Source: DATEPR01 sp036273855
Lineage (GTDB): Bacteria; Actinomycetota; Actinomycetes; Mycobacteriales; Pseudonocardiaceae
DNA: 64,000 nt
Direction of reading: 5' to 3'
Assembly (NCBI GenBank): GCA_036273855.1
Contig: DASUGU010000072.1
Location: 95,961-159,960 of the forward strand
Shown here one piece after another: positions 17,599 through 26,878 of this stretch. The notes beneath the pieces are model-generated. The model was not told the origin of the DNA and ran no database searches. It was given only the letters and a program-made list of their open reading frames with translations. A program made the position numbers and the translations under genes. How positions within the stretch are numbered: position 1 is the stretch's first letter; each line of letters opens with the position of its first letter.

Positions 17599-18787
17599 GT
17601 ACGAGGCGCTGCTGCGCGCCCACTGGTGGCCCGCGGTCGCCCAGGTCACCCGGCTGACCGGGGACCTGGGCCTGGCCGAGGACTCCGTGCAGGAAGCGTG
17701 TCTGGCGGCGGTCCAGCAGTGGTCGGACGGAGTGCCGGCCGATCCCCGGGCCTGGTTGGTGGCCACCGCCCGGCACAAGGCGCTCGATCAGGTGCGGCGG
17801 GAGGCCGCACGGCCGGCCAAGGAGGCCGAGGCCGTGCGTGTCCTGGCCATGCCCAGTGGTCCGTCCGACGAATCGGCCACCACGGCGGTGGATCAGCTCG
17901 GGTTGATCTTCTTGTGCTGTCATCCCGCACTCGATCAGGACAGCCGGGTGGCACTCACCTTGCGTGCCGTGTGCGGGTTGACCACCGCGCAGATCGCGTC
18001 GGCCTTTCTGGTGCCCGAGCCCACGTTGGCCAAGCGGTTGGTGCGGGCGCGGCGAAAGATCAAGGAGGGTGTGATTCCGCTGCGGCTGCCGGTTCCGGAG
18101 GAGTTGGGGCGGCGGTTGGGTGCGGTGTTGAAGGTGGTGTACCTCGTCTTCACCGAGGGGCACCGGACCGTGGGTTCGCTGAGTGACACGGCCATCGAGC
18201 TGGCTCGGGCGCTGTCCGGGCTGTTGCCCGGTGAGCCTGAGGTCACCGGGCTGTTGGCCTTGTTGTTGTTGACGGATGCCCGGCGCCCGGCCAGGTTGGA
18301 CGCCGCCGGCAACCAGGTGTTGTTGGCCGATCAGGATCGCTCGCTGTACGACCGGGCGTTGATCGCCGAGGGTGAACTGCTGTTGGAGAAGGCGTTGTAC
18401 GCCAACCGGCCAGGGCCCTACCAGATTCAGGCGGCCATCGCGGCTTGTCATGCTTCCGCTGTGGTGGCCGCGGACACCGACTGGCGGGAGATCGCGGCGC
18501 TGTACGGGGAGTTGCTGCGGCACGAGCCCAGTCCGGTGCATGAGGCGAACCGGGCGGTTGCGGTGGCGATGGTGGACGGCCCTGCCGCCGGGTTGGCCAT
18601 TCTCGATTCCGTGGTGGCTCATCCGCGGATGGCCCGGTGGCCGCAGTTGCACATCGCTCGGGCGGCGCTACTGACCCAGTTGCGCCGGTTGGGTGAGGCC
18701 ACCGAGGCGTACCGGCAGGCGTTGGCGCTCGGCCCTTCGGACGCCGAGCGGGCCTTCATCGAGGGTCGGCTCGCCAATGACCGCTAG
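17591..18787 (+). CDS. ECF42-like RNA polymerase sigma factor with C-terminal TPR-like extension
   Basis: About 398 aa. The sigma-2 region spans roughly 5-75 (DLGLAEDSVQEACLAAVQQW, then WLVATARHKALDQVRR). Sigma-4 lies at 110-165 with LTTAQIASAFLVPEPTLAKRL. A long C-terminal helical DUF6596/TPR-like extension contains RSLYDRALIAEGELLLEKAL and SPVHEANRAVAVAM. This layout, next to a DGPF protein, is the ECF42 arrangement, in which the extension is known to matter for activity. The start is odd: no ATG, GTG or TTG exists in frame between the YCII coding region and the first conserved residue. CTG 17591, with GGTGG 6 nt upstream, is the best start. Confidence 0.85.
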   Translation: MTEYEALLRAHWWPAVAQVTRLTGDLGLAEDSVQEACLAAVQQWSDGVPADPRAWLVATARHKALDQVRREAARPAKEAEAVRVLAMPSGPSDESATTAVDQLGLIFLCCHPALDQDSRVALTLRAVCGLTTAQIASAFLVPEPTLAKRLVRARRKIKEGVIPLRLPVPEELGRRLGAVLKVVYLVFTEGHRTVGSLSDTAIELARALSGLLPGEPEVTGLLALLLLTDARRPARLDAAGNQVLLADQDRSLYDRALIAEGELLLEKALYANRPGPYQIQAAIAACHASAVVAADTDWREIAALYGELLRHEPSPVHEANRAVAVAMVDGPAAGLAILDSVVAHPRMARWPQLHIARAALLTQLRRLGEATEAYRQALALGPSDAERAFIEGRLANDR

Positions 18788-18788
18788 C

Positions 18789-19652
18789 TCAACCGATGGC
18801 GATGCCCACGATTCCGGACAGGACGATCGCGGCCCCCACCAGGCGGCGGACCGGATTCGGTTCGGCGAGCACCCGCCAGGCGACGAGGCTGCCGATGACG
18901 ATGCTCAGCTCGCGGACCGGGGCGACCACGCTGATCGGGGTGGTCCGCATCGCGAACAGCACGAACAGGTACGCCAGCGGTGACAGCACCGCGACGACCA
19001 GGATTTCCCGCCGGTGATCGCGCCACAGCCGGGCGACCTCCTGCTGGTGCGCCGCCGCATGCGGGGTGAGCAGCGCGCTCTGCACCAGGCAGCCCGCGGT
19101 GAAGTACAGGATCGGCGGCATGGCCAGGGTGGTGACCGCGCGGTCGTCCCACAGGGTGTACCCGGCGATCGCCGCACCCGTCAGCACTCCGTACACCACG
19201 CTGGCGAGCCTCGGTTTGGCGCTGGCAGCGCCCGGATTGATGCTGATCACGCAGACGCCGAGCACGACGGCGAGGACGCCGAGCAGGCCGACCACTCCCG
19301 GGCGTTCCCCGAACACCAGCACGGCGACGATCACCGACAGCAGCGGACCCGTGCCTCTGGCCAACGGATACACCACCGACATGTCGCCCACCGCGTAACC
19401 ACGCTGCAGGATCACGCCGTAGCCGACGTGCAACACCCCCGTGCCGAGGGCGGCGACGAGCCACCACCACTGCGGCGCGACGTGTGCGACGAACAGGTTC
19501 CCGATCGCGATCGGCAGGCACAGCGCCGCGGAAATCGTGTAGTAGCACCAGACGAACACCGCCCCACCCGCGCCGACCCGCTTGGCCGCGAAGTTCCACG
19601 CGGCGTGCAGGATGGCGGCGCTCACCAGCAGCGCGAGCGAGGCAGGATGCAC
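18789..19652 (-). CDS. DMT/EamA-type transporter
   Basis: 287 aa with ten predicted transmembrane helices and two EamA repeats; the first includes GDMSVVYPLARGTGPLLSV. Family members export metabolites or amino acids. The GTG start has AAAGGAGG directly upstream. It is divergent from an RpiR-family regulator, and the intervening inverted repeat overlaps this ribosome site, so that regulator probably controls it. The substrate is unknown. The gene is convergent with the ECF42 sigma gene, with 1 bp between stops. Confidence 0.85.
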   Translation of the reverse strand: MHPASLALLVSAAILHAAWNFAAKRVGAGGAVFVWCYYTISAALCLPIAIGNLFVAHVAPQWWWLVAALGTGVLHVGYGVILQRGYAVGDMSVVYPLARGTGPLLSVIVAVLVFGERPGVVGLLGVLAVVLGVCVISINPGAASAKPRLASVVYGVLTGAAIAGYTLWDDRAVTTLAMPPILYFTAGCLVQSALLTPHAAAHQQEVARLWRDHRREILVVAVLSPLAYLFVLFAMRTTPISVVAPVRELSIVIGSLVAWRVLAEPNPVRRLVGAAIVLSGIVGIAIG

Positions 19653-19660
19653 GCCGCCTC

Positions 19661-19682
19661 CTTTGGAATCGAGTTTCGAAAG
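19661..19682. promoter_or_regulatory. Inverted repeat between EamA and RpiR genes
   Basis: CTTTGGAA (19661-19668), 6 bp, TTCGAAAG (19675-19682): seven of eight positions are symmetric. It overlaps the EamA ribosome site and lies 10 bp before the regulator ATG. A good candidate operator for the RpiR protein. Confidence 0.5.
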
Positions 19683-19691
19683 TAGGCTAGC

Positions 19692-20585
19692 ATGAGAAAC
19701 ATGGTTTCCGACGGTGACGACGGGCGCGTGGACGTCGCCGGGGGCGTGCGCGCGACGATCACGGCCCTGATGCCCGGACTGCGGCCCAGCGAGGCCAAGG
19801 TGATGCGCCTGGTACTGGAGGACACCGCGTTCGTCCAGGCGGCGACCACCGGCGAGGTGGCCGCACGGGCGGACGTCTCGCCGGCCACCATCGTGCGCGC
19901 GGCCCGAGCGGCGGGGTTCCAGGGCTTCGGCGACCTGAAAAACGCGCTGGTCCGCGAACTCGCGCTACGGCCCGGCGAGGCACCGCCCGAGCAGTTGACC
20001 GACCGGTCGACGGCGGACGAGATCTGCGAACTCGTGCTGACCAGTCACGCCAACAGCATCAGCGCGACCCGGGCCACGGTGGACCCGGAACAGCTGACCC
20101 GGGCAGCCGCGCTGCTGGCGGCCGCGGACACGATTCTCGTCTTCGGCGTGGGGACCTCGGCCGCGCCCGCCGCCGACGCCGCCTACCGGTGGACCGCCAT
20201 CGGCTGCCATGCCTACGCCCCGCACGACGCCCGCACGGCGCAGCTACAGGCGCGACTGCTGACACCGGCCTCGGCGGTCGTGGTGGTCAGCCACTCCGGA
20301 CGCAGCGCCGAGACCCTCGCCGTCGTCGACGCGGCGACCAGCACCGGGGCGAGCACCGTGGCGATCACCAGTTTCAGTACCTCCCCGCTCGCCGACCGGG
20401 CCACCGTGGTCCTGGTCGCCGGCGGTCCCGATCTCGGCCTGCACATGGCCGCCTCCAGCAGCCGGCTGGCCCACCTCGCCGTCGTCGACATCCTCCACGC
20501 GGCCATCAGCCTGGCCAACCCGTCCCGAGCCCGACACGCACTGGGCATCACCGCCGACATCACCCAATCCCTCAGCCTGCTCTGA
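19692..20585 (+). CDS. MurR/RpiR-family regulator (HTH + SIS)
   Basis: 297 aa. The N-terminal HTH_6 includes LRPSEAKVMRLVLED and AARADVSPATIVRAARAAGFQGFGDLK. The SIS phosphosugar-binding domain runs from about 125 to 260 with ILVFGVGTSAAPAADAA and VVVVSHSGRSAETL. Such regulators sense phosphosugars or amino sugars. The divergent DMT transporter is the likely target. ATG 19692 and ATG 19701 are both possible starts; no strong ribosome site is visible for either. Confidence 0.88.
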   Translation: MRNMVSDGDDGRVDVAGGVRATITALMPGLRPSEAKVMRLVLEDTAFVQAATTGEVAARADVSPATIVRAARAAGFQGFGDLKNALVRELALRPGEAPPEQLTDRSTADEICELVLTSHANSISATRATVDPEQLTRAAALLAAADTILVFGVGTSAAPAADAAYRWTAIGCHAYAPHDARTAQLQARLLTPASAVVVVSHSGRSAETLAVVDAATSTGASTVAITSFSTSPLADRATVVLVAGGPDLGLHMAASSSRLAHLAVVDILHAAISLANPSRARHALGITADITQSLSLL

Positions 20586-20592
20586 CCGACCG

Positions 20593-21075
20593 GTGGGGTC
20601 ACGCTCTGGGACGCTGTCGTCGTGGAGGTCTCCGAATTCGACGTGCGGGACACGGTTCGACGCCGCCTGCCTGCCGCACCTGATGGAGCTGTTCGCCTCG
20701 GGCTGGTGGGCTGCCGGCCGTACCGCTGATGACGTGACCCGGATGCTGGCGGCGTCCGACCTCACTCTCGCGGTGGTGGACCGAGAGTCGGGGCGGCTGG
20801 TGGGCTTCGCCCGCGTGCTCGCCGACGACGTGTACCTGGCGGTCGTGCTCGACGTGATCGTGGCGCCTGCCTGGCGGGCAGCGGGTTTGGGTGCGATGTT
20901 GATGGACGCCGTCGTCGGGCACCCTCGGCTGGCCGGAGTGCGCAGCATCGAACTGGTCTGCCAGCCGGAGCTGATCCCCTTCTACCGGCGTTGGGGCTTC
21001 ACCGACCAGGTCGGCCCGTCCCGCCTGATGCGCGGGACCGCGGACCCGCTGCTGGCGCCCGATCCGCTTGGCTGA
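20593..21075 (+). CDS. GNAT-family N-acetyltransferase
   Basis: About 160 aa as drawn. The acetyl-CoA-binding core is VVLDVIVAPAWRAAGLGAMLMDAVV, followed by PFYRRWGF. The N-terminus is uncertain: the conserved helix FDAACLPHLMELFASGWWA must be included, but the GTG at 20593 and the first 20 residues look non-native. In a neighbouring frame, GTG at 20622 gives VEVSEFDVRDT, which looks more like a real start. A small frameshift near 20655 is therefore possible. Substrate unknown. Confidence 0.7.
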   Translation: MGSRSGTLSSWRSPNSTCGTRFDAACLPHLMELFASGWWAAGRTADDVTRMLAASDLTLAVVDRESGRLVGFARVLADDVYLAVVLDVIVAPAWRAAGLGAMLMDAVVGHPRLAGVRSIELVCQPELIPFYRRWGFTDQVGPSRLMRGTADPLLAPDPLG

Positions 21076-21236
21076 ACCTCCGTCCGGAGGGCACCGTGGC
21101 ACCGGCGGCGTCGCTGCCAAGGGCCGGGCAGACCAACGTGTGGCGGCTGGCCGATGAACTCAGCACCGAATGGATCGCCCGCTACCAGGCGAAGCTACCT
21201 CGCACCTCCACCCTCTCCACACAGCCTGACGCGACG

Positions 21237-22066
21237 CTAGGCCAGGCCGGCCGGGATTCGGCCGGCCACCTGCTCCAGTGCTCGGGCCGTGAGGACTCTG
21301 GCCAGGTGCTTGCGGTATTCCGCGCCGGCGTGGGCCTCGTCGACCGGGCTGGTGCCTTCGGCGGTGAGGGCCGCGGCGTCCTCTATGGACGCTCCGTCGG
21401 CCAGCGCGGCCTCGACCGCCTTCGCACGGATCGGCGTGCCTGCCATGTTGATCAGCGCCACCGATCCGCCTACGGCCGCCACTCCCACGATGGCCCAGTC
21501 GATGGCTCGGCGGGTGAACTTCTCGAAGCCCCAGCCCTGGCTCGCCTTCGACGGCACGACGATCTCGGTCAGCAGTTCGTCCGCGCCCAACGTCGTCGTG
21601 AAGGGGCCCTGGAAGAACCCGCCGATCGGCACCTCCCGACTGCCCGATGGCCCGGCGATCACCAAGGTCGCGTCCGACGCCAGCAGGGCCGCCGGCACGT
21701 CGGCTGCCGGGTCGGCGTGGGCCACCGAACCGCCGATGGTGCCCCGGTGGCGGATCTGGGGGTCGCCCACCACGCCGGCCGCGTGGGCGACCAGACGAGC
21801 GTGCTCCAGCAGGATGCCGTCGTGCTGGAGGTCGTGGTAGCGGGTCAGCGCGCCGATGCGGACCCGGTCGCCGTCCAGGCGCACGTACCGCAGGTCGGCC
21901 ACGTCCGCCATGTCGATCAGGATCTCGGGGGCGGCGAACCGTAGCTTCATCAACGGAAGCAGCGAGTGGCCGCCGGCCAGCAGCTTCGCGTCGTCGCCGT
22001 GTTGGGCGAGCAAGGCCAACGCTTCATCCACTGTGGACGCACGTCGGTAGGTGAACGCGGCGGGGA

Positions 22067-22070
<4 letters not shown>
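21237..22070 (-). CDS. FAD-binding subunit of a molybdenum hydroxylase (CoxM-like)
   Basis: 277 aa, the medium subunit of xanthine-oxidase-family enzymes, which passes electrons between the 2Fe-2S subunit and acceptors via FAD. AGGHSLLPLMKLR and GTIGGSVAHADPAAD are the FAD-binding motifs. The start is TTG 22070, with AGGAGG 7 nt upstream and a TTGA overlap with the preceding small-subunit stop. Third gene of the L-S-M operon. Confidence 0.92.
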
Positions 22071-22534
<464 letters not shown>

Positions 22535-24784
22535 TCAGACCGCCTCCTTCGCGTCGTTGATCGCCTGCCAGACCCGTTGCGGCGTCGCCGGCATGTCGAC
22601 GTGCCGCACACCCAGGTGGGCCAGCGCGTCGACCACCGCGCTCTGCACCGCGGGTGTCGAGCCGATCGTGGCCGCCTCGCCGATTCCCTTGACGCCCAAC
22701 AGGTTTCGGGTGGTCGGCGTTTCCGAGTCGACCAGCTCGAAGTCGGGGAGCTCGGGGGCGGTGATGAACGAGTAGTCGGCCAGGGTCGCGGTGACCGGGT
22801 TGCCGTCCTCGTCGTAGTCCATGATCTCCAGCAGCGCCTGCGCCACGCCCTGGGCCAGCCCGCCGTGCCGCTGGCCGCGGAAGGTCAGCGGGTTGACCAC
22901 CGGTCCGGCGTCGTCCCCGGCGACCATCCGGCGCACCCGCACCTTGCCCGTCGCGGTGTCGACCTCGACGACGGCGACGTGCGCGCCGAACGGGAACGTG
23001 GGCTTGCCGTCGGCGAACCACACGTCCTCGGACAGCGGCGGGTCGGCCCGTTCCGCGACGCTGGACCAGCTCACCGTGCCGGCGCCGGCGGCGCCGCGCA
23101 CCTGCCACACGCCGTCGGCCAGGTTGAGCTCGATGTCGTCCGGACTGGCCTCCAGCAGGTCGGCGGCCAGTTCCCTGGCCCGCTCGATCACCTGGTCGGC
23201 GGCCTGTGCCACGGCAGAACCGCCGAGTTGCAGCGACCGCGAGCCGAACGTGCCGACCGCCTTGGGCACCTCGTCGGTGTCGCCGTAGCGGAGCGTGATC
23301 CGGTCCATCGGGATGCCCAGCCGGTCGGACAGCAGCATCACCAGCGTGGTGGCCAGACCCTGCCCGTGCGGCGAACTGCCGGTGTAGGCGGTGACCGTGC
23401 CGTCCGGGTTGATGTCGACCCGGCCGCTCTCGCCGCTCGCGTCGCCGCCGGTGATCTCCACGTACGTCGACACGCCGATGCCGAGCGCGACCACGTCACC
23501 CGACTCGCGCCGCTTGGCCTGCTCGGCCCGCAGTTCCGGGTAGCGGGCCGCCGCCAGCACCTTGTCCAGCACGGCCGCGTACTCGCCGGTGTCGTAGTTG
23601 GCGCCGCTGCCCGTGGTGAACGGGAACTCCTCCGGCCGGATGAAGTTGATCCGGCGCACCTCGGCCGGGTCCATGCCGATCTCGGCGGCGAACAGGTCCA
23701 TCGCCCGCTCCACGGCGGCCGTGGCCTCGGGCCGGCCGGCGCCGCGGTACGCGCCGATCGGCGTCGTCGTGGTGCACACCGCGATGCTCTCGGTCTCCAC
23801 CACCGGGAAGTGGTACACGCCGGAGGCCATCAGCTCGGTCAGCGTGGGCAGGAACGCGGCCCTGGCGTAGGCGCCCAGGTCCTGCTCGACGTGCAGCCGG
23901 AACGCCTCGACGGTGCCGTCGCGGCGGCCGCCGATGGTGATGACCTGGCGCTGTGCCCTGCCGTGGGTCATCGCCGTGAGGTTCTCGCTGCGCGTCTCGG
24001 TCCACCGCACGCCCCGGCCGATCCGCTTGGCCGCCCAGGCCAGCACGACCGCCTCGTCCGGCGCGCCGATCTTGGCGCCGAAGCCACCGCCCACGTCCGG
24101 CGCGACGACCCGCACCAGCGCCGGGTCGACACCGAGACCGGCGGCGATCGAGCCGCGGCCGATCTGCGCGTTCTGGGTGGACAGCCAGGCGGTCACCCGG
24201 CCGTCCTCGCCCCACGCGCACGATGCGCCACGGGTCTCCAGCGGCGCGGGCGCGACGCGCTGGTTGACGATCGTGTGCGTCACCACGGTCTCGCAGCCGT
24301 CGAACGTGGCGTCGTCGAACGGGCCGCCGTTGCGCTGCACGACGTTGCCGTCGGTCCCGTCGAACAGCAGCGTGTCGCCGTTGATCGCGGCGTCGAAGCC
24401 GATCACCGCGGGCAGCGGGTCGTAGTCGACGTCGACCAGTTCGGCCGCGTCGGCCAACTGGTAACGGTGATCGGTCAGCACGAGCGCGACGGGCTCGCCG
24501 ACGTAACGCACCTTCTCACCGGCGAGCCACGGTTCCATGCGCGGATCGTCGTCCTTGGTGATGTCCAGATCGGCCGCGGTGAAGACGGCGACCACACCGG
24601 GCGCCTCACGGGCCGCCGACGCGTCGACACCGAGAATCCGCGCATGCGCCAACGGACTGCGCACGAACACCGCATGTGCGGCACCATTCAGCAACGGCTC
24701 CCGCAGATCGTCCACATAAACGCCGCCGGACGTGATCAGTTTCTGATCCTCGATCCGGACAACGCGTGTCCCCATCAAGCTCAT
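22535..24784 (-). CDS. Large Mo-binding subunit, form II CoxL-like
   Basis: 749 aa, xanthine-dehydrogenase superfamily. The active-site loop reads A345-Y-R-G-A-G-R351. That is the form II signature, not the AYxCSFR loop of true Mo-Cu CO dehydrogenase, so CO oxidation is unlikely and the substrate is an unknown aldehyde, purine or N-heterocycle. GGGFGAKIG and the C-terminal GVKGIGEAATIG (catalytic Glu) bind molybdopterin and substrate. Start ATG 24784 follows GGAGG. First gene of the operon; no Mo-cofactor insertion gene lies next to it, although a CoxDE-like AAA/VWA pair occurs at 57.5-59.8 kb. Confidence 0.93.
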   Translation of the reverse strand: MSLMGTRVVRIEDQKLITSGGVYVDDLREPLLNGAAHAVFVRSPLAHARILGVDASAAREAPGVVAVFTAADLDITKDDDPRMEPWLAGEKVRYVGEPVALVLTDHRYQLADAAELVDVDYDPLPAVIGFDAAINGDTLLFDGTDGNVVQRNGGPFDDATFDGCETVVTHTIVNQRVAPAPLETRGASCAWGEDGRVTAWLSTQNAQIGRGSIAAGLGVDPALVRVVAPDVGGGFGAKIGAPDEAVVLAWAAKRIGRGVRWTETRSENLTAMTHGRAQRQVITIGGRRDGTVEAFRLHVEQDLGAYARAAFLPTLTELMASGVYHFPVVETESIAVCTTTTPIGAYRGAGRPEATAAVERAMDLFAAEIGMDPAEVRRINFIRPEEFPFTTGSGANYDTGEYAAVLDKVLAAARYPELRAEQAKRRESGDVVALGIGVSTYVEITGGDASGESGRVDINPDGTVTAYTGSSPHGQGLATTLVMLLSDRLGIPMDRITLRYGDTDEVPKAVGTFGSRSLQLGGSAVAQAADQVIERARELAADLLEASPDDIELNLADGVWQVRGAAGAGTVSWSSVAERADPPLSEDVWFADGKPTFPFGAHVAVVEVDTATGKVRVRRMVAGDDAGPVVNPLTFRGQRHGGLAQGVAQALLEIMDYDEDGNPVTATLADYSFITAPELPDFELVDSETPTTRNLLGVKGIGEAATIGSTPAVQSAVVDALAHLGVRHVDMPATPQRVWQAINDAKEAV

Positions 24785-24837
24785 GCGGCCTCCAGGCGTG
24801 TTCGCTCCGCCACGAATCATGCCTCAGCCGGATACGT

Positions 24838-25257
24838 TCACGCCTCCACCCACCCATGAGTGTGCGCGACCTGTGCCATGCGCTGCCGGATATGCACGAT
24901 CTGTTCGCCGGTCAGCGTGGGTGCGGCGTCCAGCAACGTCTCGGTGACCTCCTCGAGGAACTCCTTCACCGACAGCACGTCACACAGCACCTCGTCGTCG
25001 GCCGCGACCCTGGGTTCGGACCGGGTCGCCGGAGCAGTGGGCCGGTCGGTTCCCCTGCTGATCATCCGCACGTGGGACGCCTTGAGGCCGCGATCGCCCT
25101 CCTCGACGTCGAATTCCACGAGCGCACCGGGACCGAGCAGCCGCTTGTCGAACTGCAGATCGTTGACGTGCAGGAAGACATCCTCACCACCGGTGTCCGG
25201 CGCCACGAAGCCGTATCCGCGGATTTCGTCGAACCGCACCACTTTGCCCGCTACCAC
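24838..25257 (-). CDS. Cold-shock-domain protein with C-terminal extension
   Basis: 139 aa. The N-terminal cold-shock fold has RNP1-like GYGFVAP and RNP2-like DVFLHVNDL, and ends near residue 65. An Ala/Pro/Arg linker leads to an acidic helical tail (about 87-139: VLCDVLSVKEFLEEVTETLL) absent from ordinary 67-aa Csp proteins. I use GTG 25257; the frame continues 7 codons upstream through a GTGGTT repeat. It probably binds single-stranded RNA or DNA, and the tail may mediate oligomerisation or partner contact. Confidence 0.82.
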   Translation of the reverse strand: MVAGKVVRFDEIRGYGFVAPDTGGEDVFLHVNDLQFDKRLLGPGALVEFDVEEGDRGLKASHVRMISRGTDRPTAPATRSEPRVAADDEVLCDVLSVKEFLEEVTETLLDAAPTLTGEQIVHIRQRMAQVAHTHGWVEA

Positions 25258-25296
25258 AACCACACCACCTTCAACCACAACACCAACTCCGTGACG

Positions 25297-26775
25297 CTAC
25301 CACCGGGCGAACAACGGGCTCGGCGCCGGCAACCGGCCGTCGACCGGCGTGCATCGGGTGGCGATCGCCTCGGCGGCGGTGGGCAGCAGTGGTGCCAACT
25401 GTTCGCCCAGCGCGCGGCACGCGTCGAGCAGCACGCCGAGCACCTCGTCCAGTTCCCGCGCCGCGCCCTCCCGTTCCTCGGCGGCCAACCGCCACGGCCG
25501 GGCGTCCTCGACGAACCGGTTGGCCGCGTCGACGATCGCGAACACGGCGCTCGCCGCGCCCCGGAAGTCGTACGCCGCCAACGCGGCCCGCACCAGCGCG
25601 GGCGCCTGCCGGCACTCGGCGAGCGGCTCGCCGTGCCAGGGCGGGACCTGCCCGGCGCGGTACCGGTGCACCATGGTCACCACCCGGTGGACGAGATTGC
25701 CGATGCCACCGGCGAGATCCTGGTTGGCGCGGGCGACCAGCCGGTCGACGGTGAAGTCGGCGTCGCCGGTGCGCGGCACCTCGCGCAGCAGCCACCAGCG
25801 CACCGCGTCCGTGCCGTACCGCCGGACGAGTTCGACCGGGTCCACCGTGTTGCCTGCCGACTTGCCGATCTTCCTGCCGTCCACGGTGAGGTAGTCGTGC
25901 ACCAGGATCGCGGTGGGCAGCGGCAGGCCGGCCGACAGCAGCATGGCCGGCCAATACACCGCGTGGAACCGCACGACGCCCTTGCCGACCAGGTGGATCC
26001 GCTCGTCACCGGCCACCCACCAGCGCCGGAACGCGGCGTCGTCCGGGCCCCCGAAGCCCAGACCGGTGACGTAGTTGGCCAGGGCGTCCCACCAGACGTA
26101 GACGACCTGGTCGGGGTCGCCGGGCACCGGGATGCCCCAGCCGCGCGCCCGCGCCGCCGACCGGGAGATGGACAGGTCGACCAGCCCGGCGGACAGGAAC
26201 GACAGCACCTCGTTGCGCCGTGCCACCGGTTCGACGCGCAGCCGGCCGTCGGCGATCAACTCGTGCAACCGCTCGCCGTACCGGGACAACCGGAAGAACC
26301 AGTTCTGTTCAGCCACCGGCCGGGGTGGCGTGCCGTGCTCCGGGCAGCGGCCGGCCACGAGTTCGGACGGCAGGTAGAACTGCTCGCAGTCCACGCAGTA
26401 CAGACCCTCGTAGTGCTTGCGGTACAGGTCACCGTTGGCCGCGCACGCCTGCCACAGCAGTTCGACGCCGCGCCGGTGGTCGTCGTTGCCGCTGGTGCGG
26501 GTGAACGTGTCGTAGGACAGCGCCAGCGGTCCGCGCAGCGCGGCGAACGCGGCGGCGTTGCGGTCCACCAGTTCCCCGGTCGACACGCCCGCCGACTCGG
26601 CCGCCAGCACGTTCTTCAGCGAGTTGTCGTCGGTGCCGGTGGCGAACCGGACGTCGTCGCCGAGTCGCCTGCCGTGCCTGGCCAGCACGTCGGCCTGCAC
26701 GATCTCCAGCGCGAACCCCAGGTGTGGTGGCGCGTTGACGTACGGGATGGTCGTGGTCAGCAGCGAGCGGGACAT
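25297..26775 (-). CDS. metG: Methionyl-tRNA synthetase, second (Thermus-like) type
   Basis: 492 aa class I synthetase. The HIGH-equivalent is PHLG (17-20), the KMSKS-equivalent is KIGKS near residue 300, and the Zn knuckle CVDC...CPEH uses a His as fourth ligand, as in Thermus-type enzymes. The principal MetRS that I know from actinobacteria lacks this Cys knuckle, so this is probably a second copy, either auxiliary or a resistance form. AGGAGG lies 5 nt before the ATG. The roughly 130-nt leader holds a 16-codon ORF with tandem Met codons and competing hairpins, suggesting attenuation by Met-tRNA supply. Confidence 0.88.
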   Translation of the reverse strand: MSRSLLTTTIPYVNAPPHLGFALEIVQADVLARHGRRLGDDVRFATGTDDNSLKNVLAAESAGVSTGELVDRNAAAFAALRGPLALSYDTFTRTSGNDDHRRGVELLWQACAANGDLYRKHYEGLYCVDCEQFYLPSELVAGRCPEHGTPPRPVAEQNWFFRLSRYGERLHELIADGRLRVEPVARRNEVLSFLSAGLVDLSISRSAARARGWGIPVPGDPDQVVYVWWDALANYVTGLGFGGPDDAAFRRWWVAGDERIHLVGKGVVRFHAVYWPAMLLSAGLPLPTAILVHDYLTVDGRKIGKSAGNTVDPVELVRRYGTDAVRWWLLREVPRTGDADFTVDRLVARANQDLAGGIGNLVHRVVTMVHRYRAGQVPPWHGEPLAECRQAPALVRAALAAYDFRGAASAVFAIVDAANRFVEDARPWRLAAEEREGAARELDEVLGVLLDACRALGEQLAPLLPTAAEAIATRCTPVDGRLPAPSPLFARW

Positions 26776-26792
26776 CGGAACCTCCTGGTGTG

Positions 26793-26878
26793 GTCACCGG
26801 GGCTCCGGTCACGTCGCGGGCCCCGTGTGGGGTCGCGCGACGGCTTCCGTCCAGCGCTAGCGGCCCCGGCTCCGGGGC
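26793..26878 (-). promoter_or_regulatory. Candidate attenuator hairpins in the metG leader
   Basis: On the leader RNA in order: GCCCCG/CGGGGC (26863-26878, inside the leader ORF after the Met codons), GACGG/CCGTC (26839-26851), a long stem GTCGCG...CGCGAC enclosing CCCC/GGGG (26813-26841), and an 8-bp stem with one mismatch (26793-26812) next to the ribosome site. The second and third overlap by 3 nt and cannot both form, as expected for an attenuator switch. Confidence 0.45.

Noticed and set aside
21100..21230. Coding-like fragment with WRLADELSTEWIARYQ between the GNAT and cox genes
   Set aside because: No start, ribosome site or recognisable domain; could be a relic but the evidence is too thin to list.
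22535..24784. Annotation of the large subunit as carbon monoxide dehydrogenase
   Set aside because: The active-site loop is AYRGAGR, the form II type, not the Cys-containing loop of the Mo-Cu enzyme.
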